DNA of 64,000 nt from Candidatus Thorarchaeota archaeon. Its GTDB lineage: Archaea > Asgardarchaeota > Thorarchaeia > Thorarchaeales > Thorarchaeaceae. Below are positions 33,811 through 43,969 of this stretch, piece by piece. The DNA lies in the NCBI GenBank assembly GCA_021498125.1, contig JAIZWL010000006.1, positions 62,001 to 126,000 of the forward strand, in the 5' to 3' direction. The position numbers and the translations under genes were made by a program. The stretch's first letter is position 1, and every line of letters starts with the position of its first letter. The notes below the pieces were generated by a model. That model was given only the letters and a program-made list of their open reading frames with translations. It was not told the origin of the DNA and ran no database searches.

Positions 33811-36621
33811 GTGTTTATCGTGGCATTAGCACCGGTAGAACGTGATGCCTTTCAAGGCGCCCGTCGTAAAGGAGTAACTCTGCTCTGTCTGCTTATGGGG
33901 TCTGCCATTTTTTCTGGCATGTTCATCTATATCGATTCGTACTCTGTGTATAGATGGAATGACTTTATTTCTGATGATGCCCCTGCTATGATCGTTACCG
34001 GCCCTCACTCAACTCAGGCTCTGTCGCGCGTTAAAAGCTATAGTGCGGTCACTAGACTTACAGCCTTTTGGACTGGGGAGGCCTCTTATGAAGTACCCTC
34101 AGATGGTTCGACGCCTTGGTCTCGATATGCAACAGTGATTGCTTACAATAAGACTAGTTTCCAACAATATTCCGACTTTGCGACTCTGACGCTCGGTCGT
34201 TTTCCCGGTAGTGTGACTGAGGTGGCTGTAGGTATCTGGAGAGCCCAATACGAAAATATTAGAATTAATGATTATCTTAATCTGACCCTCTCCTATCAGG
34301 GCATTCAAACAAGTAACTTTACTGTTCGAGTTGTAGGGTTATACACTACCAATATGCTCTCTGATATTAATTTTTATTCGTATAACCAATATTTAGGAGA
34401 TTTGATCGTAGATCAAGGGTTGTTCACTGGTCATTATTGTTCAATTAATAGGGATACCGTTCTTATCGATATCGACAGGTCGCCCCTGTCCCCTCTAGAT
34501 AGGAGTGCCTCCTATTCCTACGTGAAGAAGATAGAGAACAATGTCATGGAGAAGTTCGATCCCAACTATGATCCGACACGGTCATGGAATTCAGATTACA
34601 GCATGAGCCCCATCCTCTCCTCATCGATAGCTTCCTATACACAATGGATAATGATGACACGTTTTAGTGAGCTCTTGCGGAATACGGGAGTCCTTCTTCT
34701 CTTCATCTTGACCATTATGATTGCCGTGAGATACAATGTTAATGATCGACGGTATGAATCGGAGATGCTCATTGCGCGGGGTGCTTCCTTGGCCTCGACG
34801 CAGATGATGACCTATAAGGAGATCATGGCGCTCTCGGTGATCGCAAGTATCGGAGGTCTCGGAGTTGGGGTTGTCCTGAGTAGGTTCGGTCTCATCAGTC
34901 CGGGCTTTCTCATGTACGACCTGTCGCTGTTTACCTCCACACCGCTCTTGATCTCGATGGACTCTATCATCCTCTCAGTTATCCTTACGGTGTTGTTGTC
35001 TTTCTTTGGTATTACTGGTTATCTCATTGTCCTTGCGCCCAAGCCTCGAAAAGAAGAGCGTGTGAGCAAGCTTGCTAAACTCGGACGCTTCCTGACCTTG
35101 ATTCGATGGGATGTACTGACTATTATTCTGACATCCCTGTTCATGCTATCACTCTATCAAAGTGGCAATACAATTCTCTCCTATGGATTCTTGGCGCTCT
35201 TTATCTACATCGGTATTGGGCTAACACCGCTCATCCTCTTCCTTGCAGTCACGAACTTGTATATGAAATGGATCAGAGGTATCTCCTATCGCCTATCTCT
35301 TTTCCTAAAACGTGTATTTGGCAAGATTCCATCGATGATCGGTGTGCGCAGGGTCGGGCGTCGCTCCTCTTCGGCAGTGCCTGTCACTATGATCATTGTC
35401 CTTGCGATCAGTATCGCTTGGACCAATGCCGTTGTGAATTCCTCGCTGCCTGCTACAAAGATGTCACAGGCGCATTATGCATTTGGATCGGACCTGTCAT
35501 TCCAACTGGATTCCTTCGCACAGGCCAATTGGACCAATTTCATAGGTAACCTTAGCACGTATGAGGGTATTGAGTCATTCACTCAGATCTCGTGTTTCTC
35601 AGTCTCGCTTGATTCGGACCAGCAGCATAGTGCATCAGTTGTTGGAATGAAACCCCCCGAATTTATTGAGACCGGATATGATACGAATGGGCAGCCGATG
35701 AAGACCTCTCCACTTCGACCTGTCTTGGAACGGCTCGCCAAGACCCCACACGGCGCGATCATAACGGAGAACCTTGCATCAACATTGTCATTGAGCGAGG
35801 GCAATATTATCCGCGGGTTCACCTCCAGCTCCGGTAACACTACTGTGACCTCTTGGTCCGTGATTGGGATCGCAGACGCTCTGTCACCTCTCACTTTGAC
35901 TGATACTGGGACGGAGATATACGGATGGAGCCCCTACACGTATAGGCTCGTCGGCTTGAATACTATATGGGCCAATTGGGACTATGTGCAGACCCTTGCA
36001 AATAGCAGCTGGGATGTGACGTACAAAGTTCTTGTGCACTCCTCGTCCGGTGTGAACAGTACTGAACTTGCGGAACGAATAGTAGATGATTGGCAGGGCG
36101 TTCTACAATTGACCACTCCCTATGTGAGTGACGATGTAGAGTTGCAGAACTACAAGTATCATTCTACCTACATGTTTGATGGTGCGATTGATACTATCAG
36201 TGTCATCGGTTCTATTGTTGTGCTCTTTGTCGTTTTCATACTATATGGGACTGAAGATATCCATAACCGTAGACGAGAGATTGCACTTCTTCGAGCCATG
36301 GGCACTGGGCAAAAGGGAGTTCAGCGTGTGCAGGTTGCTGAGATGCTCACTATTCTCTTGACTTCTACTCTACTGCTTCTGTTATTTGCGCCGATCTTCA
36401 TTTACAATGCAATGCTGAACACTTCGCCCTCGTTTTATCAGTGGCCATTTCTGTCCACCATTACCCTGCCTGTCTGGCATCTTGTTGGTATCTTCTTCAC
36501 ATTTGTGATCTCGATTGTTCTCTTTGTGATTCTTGTGGCACGCTATGGTGCCAAGATCAATTTGGCTGAATCCTTGAACACGACATGGACAGGTGTGACG
36601 CCATTAGGAGGAGAATTGTGA
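33811..36621 (+). CDS. FtsX-like ABC permease, large (936 aa)
   Basis: A membrane protein of 936 residues with about ten transmembrane helices and two large external domains (about 45-285 and 550-770). One TM precedes the first ectodomain; the cytosolic DRRYESEMLIARGASLASTQMMTYKE stretch and, near the C-terminus, HNRRREIALLRAMGTGQKGVQRVQVAEM are the two coupling segments typical of FtsX/MacB permeases, so the protein carries a duplicated FtsX unit. The ectodomains are rich in Asn, Ser, Thr and Tyr. GTG 33811 is the likely start; GTG 33820 is also open. It follows the ATPase by 1 bp and is followed 1 bp later by a second permease. Confidence 0.87.
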   Translation: MFIVALAPVERDAFQGARRKGVTLLCLLMGSAIFSGMFIYIDSYSVYRWNDFISDDAPAMIVTGPHSTQALSRVKSYSAVTRLTAFWTGEASYEVPSDGSTPWSRYATVIAYNKTSFQQYSDFATLTLGRFPGSVTEVAVGIWRAQYENIRINDYLNLTLSYQGIQTSNFTVRVVGLYTTNMLSDINFYSYNQYLGDLIVDQGLFTGHYCSINRDTVLIDIDRSPLSPLDRSASYSYVKKIENNVMEKFDPNYDPTRSWNSDYSMSPILSSSIASYTQWIMMTRFSELLRNTGVLLLFILTIMIAVRYNVNDRRYESEMLIARGASLASTQMMTYKEIMALSVIASIGGLGVGVVLSRFGLISPGFLMYDLSLFTSTPLLISMDSIILSVILTVLLSFFGITGYLIVLAPKPRKEERVSKLAKLGRFLTLIRWDVLTIILTSLFMLSLYQSGNTILSYGFLALFIYIGIGLTPLILFLAVTNLYMKWIRGISYRLSLFLKRVFGKIPSMIGVRRVGRRSSSAVPVTMIIVLAISIAWTNAVVNSSLPATKMSQAHYAFGSDLSFQLDSFAQANWTNFIGNLSTYEGIESFTQISCFSVSLDSDQQHSASVVGMKPPEFIETGYDTNGQPMKTSPLRPVLERLAKTPHGAIITENLASTLSLSEGNIIRGFTSSSGNTTVTSWSVIGIADALSPLTLTDTGTEIYGWSPYTYRLVGLNTIWANWDYVQTLANSSWDVTYKVLVHSSSGVNSTELAERIVDDWQGVLQLTTPYVSDDVELQNYKYHSTYMFDGAIDTISVIGSIVVLFVVFILYGTEDIHNRRREIALLRAMGTGQKGVQRVQVAEMLTILLTSTLLLLLFAPIFIYNAMLNTSPSFYQWPFLSTITLPVWHLVGIFFTFVISIVLFVILVARYGAKINLAESLNTTWTGVTPLGGEL

Positions 36622-36622
36622 A

Positions 36623-39457
36623 ATGTTTCTATCAACTCGTCTGCGCGCCGGAGCACCTCAGATCGTGCTCACATTGGTCGTCTTTGCCATGGCCTCTGGA
36701 ATCCTTGGTGGTCTGATCTTCTATGTGGATAACACGACCCCTCAGGTCTATGAAGAAGTCACTTCAGATGTCTCCATAGATCTAATGGTCGATGCGTCCT
36801 ATTCTCTACAGAATTCAAACATGTCCATCTATGATATCCAAAAGATTGTGCAACAAGAGGATCTTGTAAGTTCGACAGCGGTGGTCTATTATCGTCAAGA
36901 ATGGCGTTGGAGTCAGGAGCATCCTGTAGATACTGTGATCTCCTATTTGGGTATTGATACCAACTTTTTCAAAGCATTTCCAGGAGCACTGGACCTTCCC
37001 CCTGATAATGGTCCACTTATAGCAAACACCTGTTGGGTCAGTAGTTCCGAGCTGAGTTACAACTCGTTGAATATTGGAGATAATTATACTATTGAGTACG
37101 AGACGTGGGGGATAAATGGTCACGAGATTCATACGTACGTTCTCAAAATTGTAGGGACCTTCACCTCCACACTCTTTAAGGAACGTATTCAGTGGGATGA
37201 GCCTGCTGTGAGCACGCTAGGTGTGATCACCGATAATGTTACCATCCATAAGATTTGGAGCGAAGTGCCAGAATATGGCTCTTACCAGTACAGGATTACT
37301 ACTTCTGTCTGGGCGCGTTTGGACAAGACATCCTTGCTGGCAAGTGATCCGGCTAAAGTCGATGAGACCTTAAGTTCATTGGAAGTTCGAATTGAGCAGG
37401 CTGTCCTGCCATATGCCTCTGTTGACTGGTCTGGGTTCCCATTGCGTACTGCATTGCAGGGGTATATTGCATGGGCAGTGGCTATGAGATTCGTATCGAT
37501 CGCGTTCTCCATTCCCACGATCATGATGGGCGTCTTACTTGTCTACTATGATTCAACTCTGGGTAGTGATGAGATCCACCGCGACTCGAGTACGCTGAAG
37601 ACAAGAGGTGCCTCCGGAAAACAGGTCTTTCTCTGGATCATGACTCGATCCTCAGTGGTAGCTATCTTGGGAGGTTTTGGTGCACTACTTACAGGTGTTC
37701 TTGCATCATTTTTCGCAGGGACGGTTCGGACGTTTTTAGAATTTGATCTGTCCCGCTTGGCCACGTTGACCTTTTTTGTAGAACCAACCACGGTGGTCAT
37801 TGCATTTTTGTTCTCATTCATGTTGGGCCTTTTCGCGAGCGTTCCGATTGCATATCATTCACTGACCCAATCCATCGCTGAAGCACATCAGATCATTAAC
37901 AGACGTGTGCTGTTAGGTCGCGAGTTCATGAACGCCCCTGTTGCAGAGGTCGCATTTTTTGCAGTGACGCTGTATTGTCTTGTTCCTCTTCTGCTACTAA
38001 GCGGATATGCCATGTATAACCCATCGTCCTTCTTTGGTGTGATGACCATTCTCACGCCCATATTGATCATATTCATAGTGACCGGTACCAGATTGGCCTC
38101 TCGCCCCACTTCTGGACTGAAGGGCCGAGTCTTGAATCGCCTGCGACTTGGAAGACTCAGAGTCAGTATGACGGTCCTAGCAAAATCCGTCCGGATGCAC
38201 AAGAAGACCGAGGCAACCGCCGTTATGTTTGTGGCAATGGTCTTTGCAGCCAGTACGCTGGCCTCGGTGTCTGCGACTACTGGCTATAATCATGTCACGA
38301 GTCTAATACGTTTTAAAGTCGGGGCGGACATCTCACTCGAGGTCTCGCAGACCGCGACAAATATCACACTTGATCTGGTTGATAAAATCAGGAATATCTC
38401 CGGAGTCGCTGATGCATCCGGAGTTGTCAGAGTCGTAGGTCACGCATTATACAGGCAGTCGGACTTTACTGGATACAAAGGTAATGTGAATCGCACGGTG
38501 ACTGTGTGGGGGATCGAAGCATCATCGTGGTTGCGTACAGCTTTTCTATTGCCCTATTTCACATTGTGGAATGATCCTACTACTGCGTTCAACATGGTCG
38601 CTCAAGACAATACGAGTATCATCTCTTCATTTCGACCCATCGATCATTACGAACTTCAAGGATATAGACAAATCCCTGTCTACTCGAATCAGATGAAGAT
38701 TCAGTTACGTCACACTAACAAGAGTCTTGATCAGACAAATACCTCAGAGTGCACTATTGTGGATCTCATGACCACCAATATGGGCTATCCCACATTCTTC
38801 CCCGGCCAGCCCAGTGAAAATCAATTTGTCATTATGAATCTTGACTATGTGGTTGCTGTCACAAATCAGACGCAAGTTCAAAAATTCTATATCTCACTTA
38901 AGCCTGATGCCAACATTACTCAGGTCAAACACGATTTAATTGGGTTGTCCCCCAAGTCTTTCTCTAAGGTTGAAGTCGTGCAAGAATATCTTGATGAGGC
39001 ATTAGAGAGTAGAGCGGGGCAGGTTGTGTATGGTATCTATACACTCGATGTTGTCTTTTCAATGCTATTCCTTGTTGTAGGGATTGTTATTGTTACGACA
39101 TTACGAACGAGAAAACTACGCAGATCATTTTCGATCTTGCGTGCCCTTGGTGCTGACACCTCTCCTATGGGTGTGACTCTGATCATTGACACTGCGCTCA
39201 CATTGCTCGTGTCCCTGGTCATAGGGTCGCTGCTTGGCCTATTTTTAGGTTGGGCCTTTAGTAATATCCAGTTGGTGTACACTGGTATAAACAGCAACCT
39301 TGCTTGGAATCGGCTGTACATTCAATTGACAATACCATATACGCTTCTAGGAGCGATTATCATAGGCGCTTTCATTATCTCATTGGCTGCGAACTTTATG
39401 GTAAATCGACTTAGTCTGAATCGGAACATCGCAGAGGAGATCCAATATTCGGAGTGA
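36623..39457 (+). CDS. FtsX-like ABC permease, large (944 aa)
   Basis: A paralogue of the preceding permease, with a clear start ATG at 36623 behind AGGAGGA. It has the same layout: an N-terminal TM, an external domain (about 35-285), a central TM bundle with the RDSSTLKTRGASGKQVFLWIMTRS coupling segment, a second external domain (about 560-780), and a C-terminal bundle beginning near TLRTRKLRRSFSILRALGADTSPMG. The two permeases probably form a heterodimer like LolC/LolE, served by one or both ATPases of the operon. Substrate unknown. Confidence 0.87.
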   Translation: MFLSTRLRAGAPQIVLTLVVFAMASGILGGLIFYVDNTTPQVYEEVTSDVSIDLMVDASYSLQNSNMSIYDIQKIVQQEDLVSSTAVVYYRQEWRWSQEHPVDTVISYLGIDTNFFKAFPGALDLPPDNGPLIANTCWVSSSELSYNSLNIGDNYTIEYETWGINGHEIHTYVLKIVGTFTSTLFKERIQWDEPAVSTLGVITDNVTIHKIWSEVPEYGSYQYRITTSVWARLDKTSLLASDPAKVDETLSSLEVRIEQAVLPYASVDWSGFPLRTALQGYIAWAVAMRFVSIAFSIPTIMMGVLLVYYDSTLGSDEIHRDSSTLKTRGASGKQVFLWIMTRSSVVAILGGFGALLTGVLASFFAGTVRTFLEFDLSRLATLTFFVEPTTVVIAFLFSFMLGLFASVPIAYHSLTQSIAEAHQIINRRVLLGREFMNAPVAEVAFFAVTLYCLVPLLLLSGYAMYNPSSFFGVMTILTPILIIFIVTGTRLASRPTSGLKGRVLNRLRLGRLRVSMTVLAKSVRMHKKTEATAVMFVAMVFAASTLASVSATTGYNHVTSLIRFKVGADISLEVSQTATNITLDLVDKIRNISGVADASGVVRVVGHALYRQSDFTGYKGNVNRTVTVWGIEASSWLRTAFLLPYFTLWNDPTTAFNMVAQDNTSIISSFRPIDHYELQGYRQIPVYSNQMKIQLRHTNKSLDQTNTSECTIVDLMTTNMGYPTFFPGQPSENQFVIMNLDYVVAVTNQTQVQKFYISLKPDANITQVKHDLIGLSPKSFSKVEVVQEYLDEALESRAGQVVYGIYTLDVVFSMLFLVVGIVIVTTLRTRKLRRSFSILRALGADTSPMGVTLIIDTALTLLVSLVIGSLLGLFLGWAFSNIQLVYTGINSNLAWNRLYIQLTIPYTLLGAIIIGAFIISLAANFMVNRLSLNRNIAEEIQYSE

Positions 39458-39463
39458 TAAAAC

Positions 39464-40369
39464 ATGACTGAAGATCTTGAACAACTAGCTCAGGAATACA
39501 AGATTGTCATTCGTGACCTCATGAAGGTCTACAAGCGTGGATCCACAGAGGTCATAGCATTACGTGGTGTGGATTTTGAAGTTCATGAGGGTGAATTCCT
39601 CTCCATTATTGGTCCAAGCGGATCGGGAAAGACCACGCTCTTACGGATGATCGGTGCACTTGATAGACCCACTGCTGGACTGGTCCTCTTTGAAGGCCAT
39701 AATATTACCCTGCTGAATGACTATCATGCTATGCTCTATCGACGGAAAAAGGTAGGCTTTGTCTGGCAGACTGGTAATCTTGTGCCCGGACTGACCGCTA
39801 TCAAAAATGTGATGCTCCCTATGCGATTGGCTGGTGCTCCCAAGCGTGCTGCTGAGAAACGGGCTAAGATGTTGCTTGCAGCAGTCGGCCTTGAGTTGCG
39901 ACTGAACCATCGGCCTCATCAACTCAGTGGTGGTGAAAATCAACGAGTGGCGATCTGTGTTGCTCTTGCCAACAAGCCAGAACTCCTACTTGCTGATGAG
40001 ATTACTGGCGAACTTGATACTGAGACCGCCGATGTTGTCATGCAAATGCTCAAAGAGATGAATGAGGAGTTTAACACCACCGTCATCAATGTGACTCACA
40101 ACCCTAATGTCACCAAGTATGCAGATCGTGTCCTGCGTATCCGTGATGGCCTGATCGAGGGGCAACGACATGTTCTCTTCGGGGACATCTCGGAGATCGA
40201 CGCGAAGGGCCGTCTGGTCATTCCCGAGTCGGTACGGCGCTTAGCAAACTTGGGTAAACGTGTCGTACTTAGTGTGACACCTGAGGGTCTGCTTATCAAA
40301 CCATTAGATGAGTCAGCAACGGAGGTCCCGCAGGCATCAGAAGAAGGAGAAGAGATGGCAAATACATAG
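39464..40369 (+). CDS. ABC ATPase fused to C-terminal AbrB-like domain
   Basis: A 301-residue protein. Residues 15-235 are a LolD/MacB-like ATPase: Walker [10 protein letters not shown], signature LSGGENQRVAICVAL, Walker B LLLADEITGELD (with Ile in place of the usual Pro), and NVTHNP as H-loop. Residues 237-290 read DISEIDAKGRLVIPESVRR and RVVLSVTPEGLLIKPL, the swapped-hairpin pattern of SpoVT/AbrB domains, which usually bind DNA. A short acidic tail ends the protein. It is the last gene of the ABC/FtsX operon, 6 bp after the second permease. The fusion suggests a dimerisation or regulatory role for the AbrB unit; which is not clear. Confidence 0.88.
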   Translation: MTEDLEQLAQEYKIVIRDLMKVYKRGSTEVIALRGVDFEVHEGEFLSIIGPSGSGKTTLLRMIGALDRPTAGLVLFEGHNITLLNDYHAMLYRRKKVGFVWQTGNLVPGLTAIKNVMLPMRLAGAPKRAAEKRAKMLLAAVGLELRLNHRPHQLSGGENQRVAICVALANKPELLLADEITGELDTETADVVMQMLKEMNEEFNTTVINVTHNPNVTKYADRVLRIRDGLIEGQRHVLFGDISEIDAKGRLVIPESVRRLANLGKRVVLSVTPEGLLIKPLDESATEVPQASEEGEEMANT

Positions 40370-40437
40370 ACGACTTTATTTATTGCCTATATCTGAAAAG
40401 TTCTATAAACGGTCAAGCACGTAATTATACGATAAAT

Positions 40438-40731
40438 ATGACCGAGACTAAGATGCCCTGGTCGTTTTATGCAGTAATCATCTCTTTTGGCGTGTTTTTT
40501 GCAAGCCTCAATATCTACATCATATCCGAGTTGATATGTCATCCAATCCCAAATGAACCATGGCTCTTTGGTATAGTTGGTGGATTTATCGCGCTTCTCT
40601 ATTCTATTCATATGGTGCGGGTCCATCAGCGTGAACTCATCGAACGAAAAAGGCAACGCGATCTTGAGGCTCTCGAAAAAATGCATGAGACCATTAAGCG
40701 TGAGAGGATTTCAAAGACCAATAAAAAATAG
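40438..40731 (+). CDS. Small two-TM membrane protein with coiled-coil tail
   Basis: A 97-residue protein with two transmembrane helices (about 10-33 and 42-60) and a highly charged C-terminal helix (RELIERKRQRDLEALEKMHETIKRER), probably a coiled coil in the cytosol. It starts 68 bp after the ABC/FtsX operon on the same strand, so read-through transcription is possible. No family was recognised. Confidence 0.65.
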   Translation: MTETKMPWSFYAVIISFGVFFASLNIYIISELICHPIPNEPWLFGIVGGFIALLYSIHMVRVHQRELIERKRQRDLEALEKMHETIKRERISKTNKK

Positions 40732-40801
40732 ACTGCGAGAGAGCTGAGTCAAAAAAGAGGGGGGAGGCGACGGCGCAGTGGCCGCCGCATTCTTGGTTCC
40801 A

Positions 40802-42694
40802 TTATCGGTTCTTCAGATAGAGGTAGATTCCCGCGATTAGAAGAACAATGGTCATACTACCACCCACCACGATGCCAAAGGCAACCAGTAATGGTGGGTT
40901 CACGGTGACATAGACACTTGAACTAGCGGTGTTACCTCCAAGGTCTGTGACAGTCAGTATAATCACATGTTGCCCTTGGGAGAGGCCTCCAAAGTCAAAC
41001 CATATGTTCTCATCGACCCAATCGCCCTCTTCGACAACCAGTCCATCAACAGTAATGGTGTATGTGTCCTTGAAGTCATCAGTCACTGTCCAATTATAGC
41101 GGAGCCCAAGATCTCCAATGAAGCACGAGAAGTTCTTGGGCGTGTACACAATGACCGGGGCTATGTCATCCGCCTTGACGGTGACGATCACACTATCGTT
41201 GGCGGTGTTCCCACTTGTGTCATTGACAGAGATGAGGTATGTGTATACGCCGATCTCAAGATCATTCAGTGAGACTGTGATCACTGGGTTTTCAGGATTA
41301 ATAGTCCCATCTACCACTTTATCCCCGTTTCGTGTGACCATGTATTTGTTGATGTGTTCGTCAGTCGCATTCCATTGGATCTGATTGCCGGACTCGGTGT
41401 AATAGAATGTCACATCATCGGGGTGTGAGATCTCAGGAGTGACGTTCTCAAGTATGCGCAGAGTGATTGTGTCTTCGGATATATGCTGGTTTTGATCCTC
41501 GGCCTCAAGACGAATCGTGTAGGCTCCAAGATCATAGTCGGACACATTCAGTAGATAGTCAAAGCTGGAATTAGTCCATGTGTCTTGTTCTAGCAAGGTG
41601 TCATCACGATACACACGAATCTCTTTTGGATATTCATCATAGACATGCCATGTGATGGTGAGATTTGCGGGGCCTTCGAGGAACTCCTGATCACCCGGAC
41701 TGGTAATCACAGGAGAACGTACATCATATGTTTGAGCAGTGAGATTTCTGCTGTACATTCCATCACCGACCGGTTCGCCTCCATAAGTGATGGTCCAGTT
41801 GACAAAAGATATTGGGAGATCCACAAACAGAACTGTGCCATTGCTCTCAGTCACCTTCGAGTCAATCGCAGTTCCATTCTTGAACATGAGATTGATCGTG
41901 GCCCCCGTTACGGGGTCGTTTGAGGTCTCGAATGCTACAAAGATCTCAAGATCATAATAGTCCATGTCGCCTGCAAGAAGCCCGACTATCTGATGAGCAA
42001 TGATGAGAGTGCCATCTGCTGTAAAGTTTGCCTCTATGAGTACCTCACCAGCAAAGGGGCCAGAGATCACAGTCACCTTCCATGTATAGTTCCCATCTGG
42101 GATATCTGTGATATCTGCTACACCACTACTTCCTAAGACTAACTGTGTGTAGATGCTATTATTCTCTCTGAAGTGGATCGAGAAATTGAGACCTTCAGCC
42201 GGATTGCCTGTCACATCTAAGACTGTGGCATTGAGGTCATCATCATCATTCTCGAGATCTAGATTGCCGACTTCCCAATTTACAGTGGCCTCGGGGCCGT
42301 CCGACACGATCTGGCCCTCCTTGACAGTACCCGGAGCCGCGGACCAGGTCACATTCCATTTGTAGGTCCCATTTGGCAGGTTGTAGAAGATGGCATAACC
42401 TGTTCCATCGGTCACCTTCGAATCATACTTTGTGCCATCTGTTGAATTCCACAGGGTCACATTCGCGCCTTGAACTTCATATGTGTAGTTCCACACACGG
42501 AACTCGAAATCATCATCATTAAACTCCTCTTGGTAATTGAAAACACGAACGTTGACACGAAGATCCGTGGCGGCAGGAATCGCCTTCGTCTGGGTCACAG
42601 TGATCTTGTTCGGGTTTAGATGCATAGAACTCATTGACCCTGCAATTACCAGTGTCAATATGAGAAACGCAACTGCTCCTTGTAGTCGTCTCAT
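40802..42694 (-). CDS. Secreted Ig-like multi-domain surface protein with C-terminal TM anchor
   Basis: A 630-residue extracellular protein with a signal peptide (RRLQGAVAFLILTLVIAGS). The first half has three domains of the carboxypeptidase-regulatory (CarboxypepD-reg) type, each with a YTVxxxN/GNYTWKVT-like motif. The second half has three tandem Ig-like domains of about 85 residues (beginning near VITSPGDQEFLEG, ISHPDDVTFYY, VYTPKNFSCF), each ending in a T/S-x-xVxVTV strand and similar to the Ig-like domain of the protein at 15175-17775. Many N-glycosylation sites are present. A C-terminal TM helix and a basic tail (YLKNR) anchor it. Probably a surface-layer or adhesion component. Confidence 0.85.
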   Translation of the reverse strand: MRRLQGAVAFLILTLVIAGSMSSMHLNPNKITVTQTKAIPAATDLRVNVRVFNYQEEFNDDDFEFRVWNYTYEVQGANVTLWNSTDGTKYDSKVTDGTGYAIFYNLPNGTYKWNVTWSAAPGTVKEGQIVSDGPEATVNWEVGNLDLENDDDDLNATVLDVTGNPAEGLNFSIHFRENNSIYTQLVLGSSGVADITDIPDGNYTWKVTVISGPFAGEVLIEANFTADGTLIIAHQIVGLLAGDMDYYDLEIFVAFETSNDPVTGATINLMFKNGTAIDSKVTESNGTVLFVDLPISFVNWTITYGGEPVGDGMYSRNLTAQTYDVRSPVITSPGDQEFLEGPANLTITWHVYDEYPKEIRVYRDDTLLEQDTWTNSSFDYLLNVSDYDLGAYTIRLEAEDQNQHISEDTITLRILENVTPEISHPDDVTFYYTESGNQIQWNATDEHINKYMVTRNGDKVVDGTINPENPVITVSLNDLEIGVYTYLISVNDTSGNTANDSVIVTVKADDIAPVIVYTPKNFSCFIGDLGLRYNWTVTDDFKDTYTITVDGLVVEEGDWVDENIWFDFGGLSQGQHVIILTVTDLGGNTASSSVYVTVNPPLLVAFGIVVGGSMTIVLLIAGIYLYLKNR

Positions 42695-42796
42695 GAATGG
42701 TCACTCTCAAAGGCCCAGCATACCTAATGCTGGCTCTGTCTAAGGCGCCTCCACCTTTGTGGTCAATAAAAGCGTTTCTCAGGATGTATCTTCGTA

Positions 42797-43651
42797 CTAT
42801 TCTCCTGTGTTGAGATGTTTTTCGACCCATTCGACTGCATCTATGAGTGTCTGCTCTCCTCCTTCCTCTTCAAATGGTTCATGATACAACTCTTCATAGC
42901 TGCGCCATGTCTTATCCGCCGAGGCTAACTTCTCATAGAACTCCTTGGTCTTCTCCGGTAGGACAATAAGATCTTCTTCGGACTGTTGGACGAGTGCTGG
43001 TATTGCGATCTCTACTGCCATGTCCATCGCTCGTTCAACACTGGCAAAACCCTCAGCGGCCAGACGGGGGGTCGCAAAGTCAAATCGCAGTGGGTCCTCC
43101 TTATTACGCTGAACAGTTCTGGGATCCCGTGAGATCAATTCCAAGTCAAGCCCATTGCTGAACAGCTTCTTGACATTAAGGGCTGATAGAAACTTGACGA
43201 TCCCTCTGACAAATGAGCTGACCTCCAACCGTTCACCGAGGCCCGGGTTAATAATTATAAATCCGTCAATCTCATGTTGATGTGCGGCGCAATACAAGAC
43301 TGTCATCAGGCCTCCAAAGGAATGTCCCCACAAGAACACATTCAGGTCCGGGTGCTTCTCTCGCACAAGTTGAATGAGATGATTTGTGTCCTCAACAATC
43401 TCATCAATGCTCTCGACATGACCCTTTACCCCTGACCAGTGACCAAAACCCCTTAGATCAGGTGCATAGACGATGTATCCCGCGGACGCAAAGTATTCTC
43501 CTACTGGGGATATCAGCCCGCTGTGGCTTCCCAGACCATGTAGGCAGACGATTGCTGCTTTTGGTGTACCGTCAGGCTTCCAGACTCTCAGGAACATCTT
43601 TGAACCATCATACCCTGTATATTCGCTCTCTTCCATTGTCACAGTTGTCAC
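42797..43651 (-). CDS. Alpha/beta hydrolase of the monoacylglycerol-lipase / lysophospholipase type
   Basis: A 284-residue serine hydrolase. The oxyanion-hole motif is CLHGLGSHSGLI, the nucleophile elbow GHSFGG (near Ser119), the acid lies near SEEDLIVLPEKT, and the catalytic His is in LYHEPFEEEG. The DLRGFGHWSGVKGH stretch is typical of the MGL/lysophospholipase group. It is predicted cytosolic, no signal peptide. It hydrolyses monoacylglycerol-like esters or lysophospholipids in other organisms; in an archaeon with ether lipids the substrate may be dietary or bacterial lipid (inference). It lies about 100 bp upstream, in transcription order, of the surface-protein gene on the same strand. 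Confidence 0.88.
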   Translation of the reverse strand: MTTVTMEESEYTGYDGSKMFLRVWKPDGTPKAAIVCLHGLGSHSGLISPVGEYFASAGYIVYAPDLRGFGHWSGVKGHVESIDEIVEDTNHLIQLVREKHPDLNVFLWGHSFGGLMTVLYCAAHQHEIDGFIIINPGLGERLEVSSFVRGIVKFLSALNVKKLFSNGLDLELISRDPRTVQRNKEDPLRFDFATPRLAAEGFASVERAMDMAVEIAIPALVQQSEEDLIVLPEKTKEFYEKLASADKTWRSYEELYHEPFEEEGGEQTLIDAVEWVEKHLNTGE

Positions 43652-43868
43652 CTTTTAGCAAACCCAATGCATTCTGTAATCACTAACTGAATAAGGCTTT
43701 TTTTATTGAATGTGGAAGAATTGTGAGAATAAAAAACTGTGTACTGAGCGTACAGGTCCCATAAATATTCAGTGATCTTTTTCTGGATACGTTTGTCCAT
43801 GTTGATGTTCCTGATACGTGGCTTGAGTGCCTCTGACGATCGCTTTTGAAATGCATGACATAGTGCCA

Positions 43869-43953
43869 TTTATAAGAATCTTATAACGGAAATCGCGCCA
43901 CATGGCACCATTTATAAGGCGATTTATATAGGACCCTACAGTCCTTTATAAAG
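43869..43953 (+). promoter_or_regulatory. Four TATA-like elements upstream of tbp
   Basis: Upstream of the TBP start (ATG 43970) are TTTATAAG at 43869-43876 and again at 43911-43918, TTTATATA at 43923-43930 and the palindrome CTTTATAAAG at 43944-43953. The first two lie in a repeated context CCATTTATAAG. The last box ends 17 bp before the ATG, a position compatible with a leaderless or very short transcript start; the others are 40-100 bp upstream. Confidence 0.6.
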
Positions 43954-43969
43954 GGGCAGGAGGAGCATT

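Noticed and set aside
43648-43869. Minus-strand 73-codon frame before the lipase
   Set aside because: It overlaps the lipase start and the tbp promoter boxes and has no recognisable features.
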